Shown: positions 54,481 through 62,783 of the stretch, piece after piece
Position numbering within the stretch: position 1 is the stretch's first letter
Layout of the letters: every line of letters starts with the position of its first letter
Source of the DNA: Clostridia bacterium
GTDB lineage: Bacteria > Bacillota > Clostridia > Christensenellales > Borkfalkiaceae
Assembly (NCBI GenBank): GCA_017465145.1
Contig: JAFTWU010000009.1
Coordinates: forward strand, 124,001-188,000
Direction of reading: 5' to 3'
DNA: 64,000 nt
Notes under the pieces: model-generated
Told to the model about the DNA's origin: nothing
Seen by the model: the letters and a program-made list of their open reading frames with translations, nothing else
The model's database searches: none
Translations under genes and position numbers: made by a program

Positions 54481-54675
54481 ATTTTAAAAATTTGCATAAT
54501 ATTAAATTGCATAATGTAAAGCGGTCAAGCATAAAATTTAATAAAAAATTACTTAATCGCACCGCGCCAAAGTTATCGCTATATATTCTATCGTTTAATA
54601 TCAGTCGTTAATTCGACAAAAAGCGCAACTAAAAGTATAAAAAGCACGATAATTCGCGCAAGGTAAGGATTTATA

Positions 54676-55443
54676 ATGTTTTTTGCCTGCATAACCAAAA
54701 AAAAGTTAATAACTATAATCACGCTAGCACTTGTGGGTATAGTTAGCGTAATCGCGCTATCTACAACGGGCGCGCACCAAGTATTCTTTGGCGGAAGATT
54801 AAAAAAACTGCCCATCTATTCGGTTGAAACAAGCGAAAAGAAAGTGGCAATATCTTTCGACTGTGCTTGGGGAGTAGATTACACCGATAAACTTTTAGAA
54901 ATAATGGAAAAAGAGCAAGTTAAATGCACCTTTTTCGCGGTGGAATTTTGGTCTAAAAAGCACCCCGATTACCTTAAAAAGATAGCAGATGCAGGGCACG
55001 AAATAGGCACTCACTCATCAACCCACCCATATATGAGTAAACTTAATAAAGACGCCATTATTAAAGAACTTAACTCATCTTGCCAAGCAATAGAAAGCGT
55101 TACTAATAAAAAAGTAGAACTTTTCCGCGCCCCCTACGGCGACTATAACGACCTTTTGATAGATACGGCAAAAGAACTTAATCTATTTACAATTCAATGG
55201 GACGTGGACAGTTTAGATTGGAAAGATTTATCGGCAAAAGAGATTGAAAACAGGGTTGTTAAAAGGGTAAAAAACGGCTCTATCGTGCTATTCCATAACC
55301 AAGGCTTGCACACGGCGGACGCCCTGCCACAAATAATAAAAAGTTTAAAAGAAAAAGGGTATACCTTCGTGCCGATAGGTCAGCTTATCTATCGCGAAAA
55401 CTATCGTATATTGCACGACGGCACCCAACAAAGTTATTCGTAA
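54676..55443 (+). CDS. pdaB: PdaB-like polysaccharide deacetylase
   Basis: CE4 (NodB) domain protein, 255 aa, like B. subtilis PdaB (254 aa), needed for spore integrity. An N-terminal membrane anchor (residues 10-31) is followed by AISFDCAWG (motif 1), HEIGTHSSTHPYM (metal His pair), FRAPYGDYND, then QWDVDSLDWKD and VLFHNQ. Motif 1 has Cys where most CE4 enzymes have the second Asp. PdaB proteins are also divergent here, so deacetylase activity is uncertain. An AAGGATT site precedes ATG 54676. Confidence 0.82.
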   Translation: MFFACITKKKLITIITLALVGIVSVIALSTTGAHQVFFGGRLKKLPIYSVETSEKKVAISFDCAWGVDYTDKLLEIMEKEQVKCTFFAVEFWSKKHPDYLKKIADAGHEIGTHSSTHPYMSKLNKDAIIKELNSSCQAIESVTNKKVELFRAPYGDYNDLLIDTAKELNLFTIQWDVDSLDWKDLSAKEIENRVVKRVKNGSIVLFHNQGLHTADALPQIIKSLKEKGYTFVPIGQLIYRENYRILHDGTQQSYS

Positions 55444-55467
55444 GAAATTCTTTTGGAGGAAGATTAT

Positions 55468-56184
55468 ATGAACAGTTTAACGGAAAAAAACAATAAAGTT
55501 TTCATTAGCGGTGAAATAATAACGGACGCAACGTTTTCGCACGAAGTATACGGCGAAGGCTTTTACGAAATGAGCGTTCTAGTTAAAAGATTATCGGGGC
55601 AAGGGGATATTTTGCCCGTAACGATAAGCGAAAGGCTTATTAGCGACAAAGCGCTTAAAGTGGGTTCTAAAATAAACGCGCTAGGTCAGTTTAGAAGTTA
55701 CAATAAACTAGTAAACGGTAAAAGTAAACTTATGCTTACCGTATTCGTTAGGGAACTTTTAGAAAGCGCCCCATTAAAAAACCCAAACAATATAGTTTTA
55801 TGTGGTTACATTTGCAAACCGCCCGTATACCGCACTACCCCCTTTAACCGCGAAATAGCAGACGTTTTAATTGCGGTTAACCGCTCTTATAATAAGTCAG
55901 ATTATATTCCGTGTATCGCGTGGGGAAGAAACGCCCGCTTTGCCAAAAATCTTGCCGTTGGCGAAAAGATTGCCATAAGCGGAAGAATTCAAAGCCGTGA
56001 ATATCAAAAGCGTTTTAGCGATGAAGATATCCGCGTTTTAACGGCATATGAAGTATCTATAAGCAAACTATCCGCCTATGAAAACGCCGAAAATTTTGAC
56101 GTAGAAGAAGAATTTAATTTGCTTTCGTCATCAGGTGGATATAACGCGGAAACCAGCACATTAAACGACTACGCCACCGAATAA
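55468..56184 (+). CDS. Tandem OB-fold single-stranded DNA-binding-like protein
   Basis: 238 aa. The start ATG 55468 has GGAGGAAGA upstream; the TTG at 55453 overlaps that site and is rejected. Two SSB-type OB folds: residues ~10-110 (KVFISGEIITDATFSHEV) and ~112-205 (NIVLCGYICKPPVYRTTP, then VNRSYNKSDYIPCIAWGRNA as in SSB). An acidic C-terminal tail follows without the usual DDDIPF tip. Probably binds ssDNA, but it is distinct from the main housekeeping SSB. It sits 24 bp after pdaB and before a terminator. Confidence 0.75.
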   Translation: MNSLTEKNNKVFISGEIITDATFSHEVYGEGFYEMSVLVKRLSGQGDILPVTISERLISDKALKVGSKINALGQFRSYNKLVNGKSKLMLTVFVRELLESAPLKNPNNIVLCGYICKPPVYRTTPFNREIADVLIAVNRSYNKSDYIPCIAWGRNARFAKNLAVGEKIAISGRIQSREYQKRFSDEDIRVLTAYEVSISKLSAYENAENFDVEEEFNLLSSSGGYNAETSTLNDYATE

Positions 56185-56237
56185 ATAGAATTTATTGTAG
56201 TCAACCGTATCACAATCAAACAAAATAAAAACGTAAA

Positions 56238-56268
56238 AAAACACGCCCAAAAATATGGGCGTGTTTTA
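56238..56268. terminator. Bidirectional terminator
   Basis: AAAACACGCCCA and TGGGCGTGTTTT, 12-bp stem, between convergent genes. Confidence 0.92.
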
Positions 56269-56312
56269 TTATTTATAAGTTTTTTAAGTCAGTTTAATTT
56301 GCGATAAAACCT

Positions 56313-58850
56313 TTAAGATTTTTTCTTCTTTTTAAGGATAAAATATGAAGAAGTTATTGAAATAGAGGCTATAACTATAACAACCAAAATAATATTTCTA
56401 ACAGCAATTTTAGGTGCGTTTTTAATAGCACTAGCGTCAATATAACCTGTAACAAGGTCGCCGTTTTCGTTAGCAAATCCGATAAGAGCAACGCCGTTGT
56501 TCACACTGTAAACGCGCACGATGGCGTCTTCTGATAAAGTATCAAGTTTCGTTTCAAAACTGTTTTCAGCATAAACGGTAACCGCACCAACCTTTTCTAA
56601 AGAATAGGTTTGATAGCCAGATTCAACGTAAGGAACTTCAACGGTAAACGCTACGGGGAAATACGCCGTACGGAGCGCGCCGTTATAATTAAAGGTTGCA
56701 AGATAGAATTCTTTACCTAAGAAGGTCGTTTTGCTTACGGGTGAAATAACCGTGCCTTTGTGCATACGAATTTTAACTAGGTTATCTAAATCGTCAACAA
56801 TGCTATAAAGTGAATGCTCACTAATTATAGGCAAGTAATAAGCGTTAGAATCGGTGGTGATATACGCTTTTTGCGGGGCGTCGTTAAATACGGGGGCGTT
56901 AGCGGTAACGTCTGCCATATCAATAATAACCGTACCGCTTGGAGTTGCAAACGCGCCAAGACTAAAGCCGTCAATACCCGTTGCTACGTCGCAAATATAA
57001 AGGTAATCGGCACCACCAAGGTCGGTTTTTATGTATTTAAAGTTTTCGCCACTAGCGTCAACGTAAAAGGCGTTTTTGCCTTCTTCTTTAGTATAGGGTT
57101 TAATAACGGTGTCGTCACTTTGTAGCGCGGTAACTTTATAATCGGTGGGTATTGATAATGAGTCAATGCCAAGGTTATTAACGCTTTCGGTAAAGTAAAC
57201 GCTTTCGTCGTCAGCGGATAGATAGTAAACCTTTTTGCTATCGAAATCCATAGCGAAAGTTTTTGCGCTTAAAGTTAAAGATAGTTCACTAAAAGTGCCG
57301 TCTATAGAGTTAAAAAGATAGAACTTATCGCCGTCGTTTCCGTAAAGCCTGCCCGCCAAATCGGTGGAAAGTTTAGTAATACTTCCGCGTTGCGCAATAG
57401 ATATAGTGTCGTTTTTGAACACGTCGGTAGCGTTAGCAAGATAGATATTACCCTTAACGTCTACCGTCAAAATTTCGCCAACGATGGCGGTAAAATCGGT
57501 AACGGTTAAAACGCTAGCGTCCTTTTCGTTAATTTTATAAACCTTGCTATCTTGACCGTCGGTTGCAAGTAAATAGTAAAAACCGTTTCTATAGCAAACG
57601 TCTTTTAAGGTAAGCGTGCCGTCAAGTTCACTTGCAAAAGAATGGGCGTTTTTGTTAAAGGATAAAATTGCAAAAGTGTTATCGGGGTAAATTAAGCCCG
57701 CGCTAGTAAACCCTAGTGCAAAAGAAGTGGGCATAACGCCGTTTAGGTCGCTAGCAAAATAATTTAAGAAACTATTCTTTTCATAGGGGTTAAAGGTGCT
57801 GTCAGCCTTAATAACCGTCAACTTATCGTCGTCAAGCACGGCGATTTTTTCATTTAAACTTTCAATATCTTTCGCAGTAGTTGAAATTCTGTTATAAGCC
57901 GTTTTACCTTTAGCGATTGCAAAACCCGTAAAGTTAAGGGCGTCTTCGCTAATGGTAAACTCTTGTACCGCACCGATAGTAGCATCGGTAATTAAAAGGT
58001 TATCACCCTTAAAAGAAATGCCGGTGGGGGAGATAAGGTTGCCAAGGTCAAATTTATCGTCGCCGTTAACGGTAAGGGTTGTAAAGTCGGTACCGTCAGC
58101 ATTAAAACGGCAAATATCGTCGCCAACGATAAGGTAAACGAATTGTTCGTTAGCAATTATTTGTGAAGGCTTAACGGAAAAAGTTTGTGTAAACGTAACT
58201 TTATCCGCCGTGTTGCCGATAGTTTGTTTGTAAATGCTATAGTTAGTGCCTTGACCGTATACGTAGAAAATTTCGTTGCTAGAGTTAATTGCAATAGGGG
58301 TTTCGGACGCGATGTCTATAGAATAAGTTTTTTCTATAATTTGGTTATTTTCTAGTCTATAAATATCCGCTTTAGCAGAATAGTTAGTTACCAAATAGTT
58401 TTCGTTTAAGTCAAAGAAGTTACCGCCAAAACTGTGTTCGGGGGTATCGAAATCAAAACGAGTGCGCGAATAGTCCAAAGTATTAACGATATTAATGTGG
58501 CCGTTATCAGAAACTAGTAAAAGGTTATCGGCAAGTTTTTTAACTTGCTTAAAACTTGTACCAACTATATCGGTAGCGTTATAGCCAACCCCTTCGGTAT
58601 AGATAAGAAGGGTTTGATTAAAACTTTCAATAATAGCCGTAACGTTGCCGTCGCTAAAAGCGTCGATAGGGGTAACTAGAGATTTTTGCTCAATATCACA
58701 AGAAGGCAAAATAGCACTAGTTCCGTTTGCGTTAACACCGTAAGCTAGGGTTTTAGGCATAGATAATATAAGCGCAAAAGAAAGACAAAGCGCGCCTAAA
58801 ACTGAAAGGATTGATATTTTTAACTTTTTCTTAAGTAAAACCGTTTTCAT
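56313..58850 (-). CDS. Large membrane-anchored surface protein with beta-propeller-like and SH3-like parts
   Basis: 845 aa from ATG 58850. An N-terminal signal/anchor (KISILSVLGALCLSFALILS) is followed by a very long extracellular region. Repeated strand blocks of WD/NHL-like character fill it (for example DNLLLVSDNGHINIVN, EQFVYLIVGDDICRF, GDNLLITDATIGAVQEF, RNGFYYLLATDGQDSKVY). An SH3-like pair lies near residues 680-790, then a C-terminal membrane helix ending in KKKKKS. No catalytic motif. The start codon follows the -10 box by 7 nt with no ribosome binding site. Exact family unknown. Structurally similar in plan to the gene at 60095-60883. Confidence 0.75.
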   Translation of the reverse strand: MKTVLLKKKLKISILSVLGALCLSFALILSMPKTLAYGVNANGTSAILPSCDIEQKSLVTPIDAFSDGNVTAIIESFNQTLLIYTEGVGYNATDIVGTSFKQVKKLADNLLLVSDNGHINIVNTLDYSRTRFDFDTPEHSFGGNFFDLNENYLVTNYSAKADIYRLENNQIIEKTYSIDIASETPIAINSSNEIFYVYGQGTNYSIYKQTIGNTADKVTFTQTFSVKPSQIIANEQFVYLIVGDDICRFNADGTDFTTLTVNGDDKFDLGNLISPTGISFKGDNLLITDATIGAVQEFTISEDALNFTGFAIAKGKTAYNRISTTAKDIESLNEKIAVLDDDKLTVIKADSTFNPYEKNSFLNYFASDLNGVMPTSFALGFTSAGLIYPDNTFAILSFNKNAHSFASELDGTLTLKDVCYRNGFYYLLATDGQDSKVYKINEKDASVLTVTDFTAIVGEILTVDVKGNIYLANATDVFKNDTISIAQRGSITKLSTDLAGRLYGNDGDKFYLFNSIDGTFSELSLTLSAKTFAMDFDSKKVYYLSADDESVYFTESVNNLGIDSLSIPTDYKVTALQSDDTVIKPYTKEEGKNAFYVDASGENFKYIKTDLGGADYLYICDVATGIDGFSLGAFATPSGTVIIDMADVTANAPVFNDAPQKAYITTDSNAYYLPIISEHSLYSIVDDLDNLVKIRMHKGTVISPVSKTTFLGKEFYLATFNYNGALRTAYFPVAFTVEVPYVESGYQTYSLEKVGAVTVYAENSFETKLDTLSEDAIVRVYSVNNGVALIGFANENGDLVTGYIDASAIKNAPKIAVRNIILVVIVIASISITSSYFILKKKKKS

Positions 58851-58857
58851 AATAACT

Positions 58858-58886
58858 ATTTTAGCATATAAAAAGAATTTTGTCAT
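58858..58886 (-). promoter_or_regulatory. Sigma-A promoter giving a leaderless mRNA for the large surface protein
   Basis: On the minus strand: ATGACA, 17-bp spacer, TAAAAT, then 7 nt to the ATG at 58850. Confidence 0.7.
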
Positions 58887-59028
58887 TATAAAAATTAAAT
58901 TAGTTATTTAAATTATTATATAAAACAATATATAACGTGCGCACGAAAGAAGGAAAATAAAAAAGTTAATATAAATTCTTTCATAAAAACACCGCCTTCA
59001 TCAAAGGGCTTAAAAATAAAAGCAACAT

Positions 59029-59084
59029 TTTTCGACAAAATTCAGTAAAAAGCGCAGTTTAATTTTCAACAAAATTCGATAAAA
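59029..59084 (+). repeat. Two 22-bp direct repeats
   Basis: TTTTCGACAAAATTCAGTAAAA (first 20: TTTTCGACAAAATTCAGTAA) at 59029-59050 and a second copy at 59063-59084 with 19 of 22 matches. Start-to-start spacing is 34 bp. A weaker related element (AATTCAACAAATATTT) starts near 59102. They may be protein binding sites. Confidence 0.6.
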
Positions 59085-59183
59085 TATTTAGACCGCTAAA
59101 AAATTCATAATTCAACAAATATTTACACGAAATACTAAAAGTCGGCAAAAAAACTGAAAATCACTCTCTTAATATGACAAAAA

Positions 59184-59211
59184 TTGTCTTATATAGGGGT
59201 TAATATATAAA
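59184..59211 (+). promoter_or_regulatory. Putative promoter linked to the LexA box
   Basis: TTGTCT, 16-bp spacer, TATAAA. The LexA box begins 9 nt after the -10 hexamer, so it would cover the transcription start. Confidence 0.55.
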
Positions 59212-59219
59212 CAGAAAAG

Positions 59220-59233
59220 CGAACAAATGTTCG
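59220..59233. promoter_or_regulatory. LexA (DinR) SOS box
   Basis: CGAACAAATGTTCG is a perfect match to the Gram-positive LexA consensus CGAAC-N4-GTTCG. Confidence 0.75.
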
Positions 59234-59332
59234 TAAATTTTAAAATTATATGAACGAAAAGGCATTTGTCAACGCGGTTATGACCGTGAAAAAAGTTGTT
59301 AATATTTAAATTTTTTCCGCTGACATATACCG

Positions 59333-59362
59333 TTGACTTCAACTGTTTTTCATTACTATAAT
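59333..59362 (+). promoter_or_regulatory. Proximal promoter for the gene at 59394
   Basis: TTGACT, 18-bp spacer, TATAAT, 31 nt before the start codon. Confidence 0.65.
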
Positions 59363-59393
59363 CAGGCTAAAAATCAACTTAGGGAAGGGTATT

Positions 59394-60047
59394 ATGAATT
59401 TACTTTACACCAAAACATTGTTAACTTCTTATGCGAATTTAGAAAACGTTATGGCGCAGATAGACGAACTTGCGGTTAAAAAGGCACTAGCATCCGCAAA
59501 CGATTATTCACCGTGCGCAACTCAATGCGAAAAAATAATCGAACTAAATTTTCAAAAGGACGTAATACACGTCTTAAAACTTACGATGGACGGAATATTG
59601 AAAAAGACGGCAAAAAAAGATTTAGATTTGCTAGACTATAAATATTTCAAAAGACGTCCGCGTGCCTATTACAAGGACTTTGATAGTTCAAGCAGGACAT
59701 ACTTTAGAAATCAAGTTCGCGTTGCCAAAGAGTTTGGCGATAAACTTGATAGGATAGGGATAAGCGACGAATGGTTTGAAGAAAATTGTCTATCCACCGA
59801 ATTTTTTAGTGAACTTTATAAGCGCGTTAAAGAACACGAAATTGCAAGCCATAAGAATAAATCTAAAGAAGAAAAAGAAATTAGAAAAAGCCTTGCGATA
59901 TTTAATGCAAAGGCTCAAGAAAGAAGGCAAAACGGCATAGTTTGCGGGCAAGGGAAACTAGGTGGCGGTAGTGGGAAAAATCAACTAGCAAGCGCTAGCG
60001 GGCAAGATAAAAGAGAAAAAATCCTTGCAGGCTTTAATGGGCGTTAA
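59394..60047 (+). CDS. Uncharacterised protein, possible SOS-linked gene
   Basis: 217 aa, soluble, mostly helical and basic. Central block LDYKYFKRRPRAYYKDFD with SSRTYFRNQVRVAKEFG; the C-terminal tail is Gly/Ser/Lys-rich (GKLGGGSGKNQLASASG) and ends in AGFNGR. I recognise no family. The basic, aromatic central region could bind nucleic acid. AGGGAAGGG ribosome binding site. It lies downstream of a perfect LexA box and between two minus-strand surface-protein genes. Confidence 0.7.
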   Translation: MNLLYTKTLLTSYANLENVMAQIDELAVKKALASANDYSPCATQCEKIIELNFQKDVIHVLKLTMDGILKKTAKKDLDLLDYKYFKRRPRAYYKDFDSSSRTYFRNQVRVAKEFGDKLDRIGISDEWFEENCLSTEFFSELYKRVKEHEIASHKNKSKEEKEIRKSLAIFNAKAQERRQNGIVCGQGKLGGGSGKNQLASASGQDKREKILAGFNGR

Positions 60048-60094
60048 ATTTAATAAAACGGCACGTAGAAGAAAGGTTCGCATAAGAAAAAACG

Positions 60095-60883
60095 CTATTC
60101 AAAGTCGTTTTCGTCGTAATAACCGCTTACGGCTATTGAAGAAGAAGGCTTTTTTCTAAACGCGGTAAAAAGTGCCACTATTCCCGCACCGAGTAAACAG
60201 GCTATTATAAGAATTTTAAGCACTAAATTATCGTTGTTACCGTTTATCGAAAGGTTTAAATTTTTATCGTCTTCTTGCGGTAAAAAGGTCAAAGGATTTT
60301 TATGGTTAGGGATAGAATAAGGGGCTAAATCTTCTTCTTTAACGTAACCCGTAGTGCCGTTATACTCAACGTAACAAAGGTATATGCCGTTATTTTCAAC
60401 GTGCCCCAAAAATTTCATTTTTCTACCCGAAAAAACGTATTGCAAATTTTTCGTACAGTTTTTGTCGTCAAAAAGAGTTACGGTTTTCTCTGCAGAAAGT
60501 GTAACTGTGGGAAAGGGAGTATCAACGCTAAGGTCGTCAAAAAACAATTTGTCCGTCGGCACGTAGCCGTCAAACAGCGTATCGGTGTCAAAACCGTATT
60601 CAACGTGGGTTAAAAGTCCGCTATTATTAAGCACCTTAACGTAATATGTATACGGCAAATAAAAAAGAGCGTTAACCCCGTCTTCGTCGCTGTAAAAGGG
60701 GGTTTTATCGTCTATAACGCGGGCGTAATTGCCGTCTAAATCTTGCACGACCGCTTGGTTTAGCGCACTTGCCACAATCTTTTCGGTAGACTTTGCATTA
60801 ACTAAATATGAAAGGAATATAAGTTCAAATAAGATACTAAAAATAATGGTAATAATTGAAAGCGTTTTAGCGTGTTTAATCAC
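60095..60883 (-). CDS. Membrane-anchored SH3-like domain protein
   Basis: 262 aa. An N-terminal signal anchor (residues ~8-29) is followed by two SH3-like segments outside the cell (about 45-120, with YVKVLNNSGLLTHVEYG, and 125-190, with NGIYLCYVEYNGTTGYVKEEDL). A C-terminal membrane helix (~225-245) and a short acidic tail close it. GTG start behind GGGGG. Bacterial SH3 domains often bind peptidoglycan or peptides. No enzyme domain is attached. Same overall plan as the C-terminal part of the 845-aa protein at 56313-58850. Confidence 0.72.
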   Translation of the reverse strand: MIKHAKTLSIITIIFSILFELIFLSYLVNAKSTEKIVASALNQAVVQDLDGNYARVIDDKTPFYSDEDGVNALFYLPYTYYVKVLNNSGLLTHVEYGFDTDTLFDGYVPTDKLFFDDLSVDTPFPTVTLSAEKTVTLFDDKNCTKNLQYVFSGRKMKFLGHVENNGIYLCYVEYNGTTGYVKEEDLAPYSIPNHKNPLTFLPQEDDKNLNLSINGNNDNLVLKILIIACLLGAGIVALFTAFRKKPSSSIAVSGYYDENDFE

Positions 60884-60988
60884 GGTGCACCCCCAAATAG
60901 TTAGTAAGGCGTATTATAATGCAATAGTAAAGCGTTAAATTATAGAAAAATGCAATATAAAAGAAAATTAAGTCGAAAGAAAATACGT

Positions 60989-61017
60989 TTGACATTTTAC
61001 CTATTATATAGTAATAT
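60989..61017 (+). promoter_or_regulatory. Sigma-A promoter for putP
   Basis: TTGACA, 17-bp spacer, TAATAT. Confidence 0.75.
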
Positions 61018-61048
61018 AGAAAGGTATTTTTATTAAAATGCGGGCGCA

Positions 61049-61068
61049 CGCGTACTATCGCGTACTAT
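61049..61068 (+). repeat. Tandem 10-bp repeat in the putP leader
   Basis: CGCGTACTAT occurs twice in direct succession in the 5' untranslated region of putP. Possible operator or RNA element. Confidence 0.5.
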
Positions 61069-61102
61069 AGAGTGTGTGTCCGTGTTAAAATAGGAGAATG
61101 TT

Positions 61103-62686
61103 ATGAACGTTTATAAATTAATCTCCTTTTCTTTATATTTTGCTTTCGTTTTAGGCGTTGGCATATACTTTTTCGTAAAGCATAAAGATAAAGGTGAAAA
61201 GGACTACTTTTTAGGTGGTAGAAATATGGGCGGTTGGGTATCCGCATTATCCGCCGGCGCATCTGATATGAGCGCGTGGGTATTAATGGGCTTGCCCGGT
61301 GCTATTTTTATAAGCGGTGTATCTGAAGTTTGGATATCTATCGGCTTATTGACGGGTACAATTTGTGCCTGGGTATTCGTTGCACCAAGACTTCGCCGTT
61401 TTGCAATTAAAGCAAACGACTCTATCACTATCCCTGAATTTTTATCAAACAGATTTAAGGCAACAAGTCCCGTACTTCGCATATCTTGTGCGGTAATCTT
61501 TATTATCGGTTATCTTGTATACGCAGCGTCAAGCGTTTACGCTTGTGGTGAACTTTTACACCTTTTAATTCCAGCACTTCCACAATGGGTAGCAACTATA
61601 ATTGCAGCGGCAGTTATTCTTGTGTACACGTTACTTGGTGGTTTTAGGGCAGTTTCTTGGACGGACTTCTTCCAAGGTATGCTAATGCTAGGCGCATTAA
61701 TGCTTGTTCCTATCGTAATGCTTATTGTATTAAAGACTAGTGGTGCTGTAGAAGGGGCAAACGTTATTACCGCAGAACACTATTTCAGTTTACTTAAATA
61801 TAACGAAAGCGGTAACGTAGACGTTTGGAACAGTATTGCAAACATTTTAACGGGCTTTGGTTGGGGCTTAGGCTATTTTGGTATGCCACACATTTTGGTT
61901 AGATATATGGCAATCAAGTCTGAACGCGAAGTTAAAAAATCAAGAATTATCGGTATTTCTTGGACGGCTTTGATTTTAACTATGACAACCGTTTTAGCAC
62001 TAGTTGCACACGAATATTTAGGCGACACCTTAGTAAAGGCAGACAAAAACCAAGTATTCGTAAGGGTAGTTGACCACTTGTTTACACCCTACGGTGCGTT
62101 GGCACTTATCTCTGGCTTATTAATTTCCGCAATCGTTGCAGCGTCAATGAGCACGGCAGATAGTCAACTTTTAGCATCTTCTTCAGCGTTCTCTTCAGAT
62201 TTCTATAAAACGACCATTAAAAAGAACGCAAGCAACAAAGAACTTTTATGGGTTGGCAGAATTTCAGTTATCGCGTTAACCGTTTTAGCAACGGGGCTTG
62301 CAATTGTCGTATACTTTGCAAAAATCGATGGCATTATGTCGCTAGTTTCTGCCGCTTGGTCAATCTTTGGCGCGGCGTTTGGTCCGGTAGTTCTTCTTGC
62401 ACTATTCTGGAAGAGATTTAACTTTAAGGGCGCGGTTGCAAGCATTATCACGGGCTTTGCAGTTTCAATTTTATGGATGGTTTTATTCAACCTTGAATAT
62501 TACGGTTTCGATAGCGTAATCTTTAACACTAGCCTATACGAACTTGTTCCCGGCTTTATCGTTGGCTTAATAGTTGGTATCGTAGTTTCACTTTGCACCA
62601 AAAAGCCTTCTAAAGAAGTTGAAGAACTTTTCGATAGCGTTGGCAAGTGCGTTGAAACTGAAGAAAAAATTGCCGTTGCAAAATAA
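61103..62686 (+). CDS. putP: Sodium/proline symporter (SSS family)
   Basis: Na+-coupled proline uptake in the cell membrane. 527 aa, about 13 membrane segments. It matches PutP in DYFLGGRNMGGWVSALSAGASDMSAW (first 20: DYFLGGRNMGGWVSALSAGA), LGGFRAVSWTDFFQGMLML and AAFGPVVLLALFWKR. Na+ site residues in AGASDMS and SMSTADSQLL. Strong AGGAG ribosome binding site. No put catabolic genes are adjacent, so it probably serves osmoprotection or nutrition. Confidence 0.93.
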   Translation: MNVYKLISFSLYFAFVLGVGIYFFVKHKDKGEKDYFLGGRNMGGWVSALSAGASDMSAWVLMGLPGAIFISGVSEVWISIGLLTGTICAWVFVAPRLRRFAIKANDSITIPEFLSNRFKATSPVLRISCAVIFIIGYLVYAASSVYACGELLHLLIPALPQWVATIIAAAVILVYTLLGGFRAVSWTDFFQGMLMLGALMLVPIVMLIVLKTSGAVEGANVITAEHYFSLLKYNESGNVDVWNSIANILTGFGWGLGYFGMPHILVRYMAIKSEREVKKSRIIGISWTALILTMTTVLALVAHEYLGDTLVKADKNQVFVRVVDHLFTPYGALALISGLLISAIVAASMSTADSQLLASSSAFSSDFYKTTIKKNASNKELLWVGRISVIALTVLATGLAIVVYFAKIDGIMSLVSAAWSIFGAAFGPVVLLALFWKRFNFKGAVASIITGFAVSILWMVLFNLEYYGFDSVIFNTSLYELVPGFIVGLIVGIVVSLCTKKPSKEVEELFDSVGKCVETEEKIAVAK

Positions 62687-62745
62687 CGTTAAGCGATATA
62701 TTACCCAATAATATATTAAAGGGCTAATACTTAAAAAACTTAATT

Positions 62746-62783
62746 TTGCGTATACTTACTTTGTGGGTATACGCAATTTTTTT
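62746..62783 (+). terminator. Terminator after putP
   Basis: TTGCGTATAC and GTATACGCAA, 10-bp perfect stem followed by T7. Confidence 0.85.

Larger units (their letters stand above)
58887..59393. other. AT-rich regulatory region with repeats and a LexA box
   Basis: Over 500 bp without a large gene. It contains a CGTGCGCACG palindrome (58937-58946), two 22-bp near-identical repeats, an inverted repeat GACAA-AAA-TTGTC (59176-59188), two promoter-like sequences, a perfect LexA box and a possible 19-codon ORF at 59250-59309 without a ribosome binding site. It is the most motif-dense non-coding stretch in the window. Confidence 0.6.

Noticed and set aside
54588..54815. Minus-strand ORF over the pdaB start
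   Set aside because: Overlaps the pdaB signal anchor in antisense; its hydrophobic residues mirror that anchor.
56814..57125. Plus-strand ORF inside the large surface protein
   Set aside because: Antisense shadow; no ribosome binding site and basic, unordered composition.
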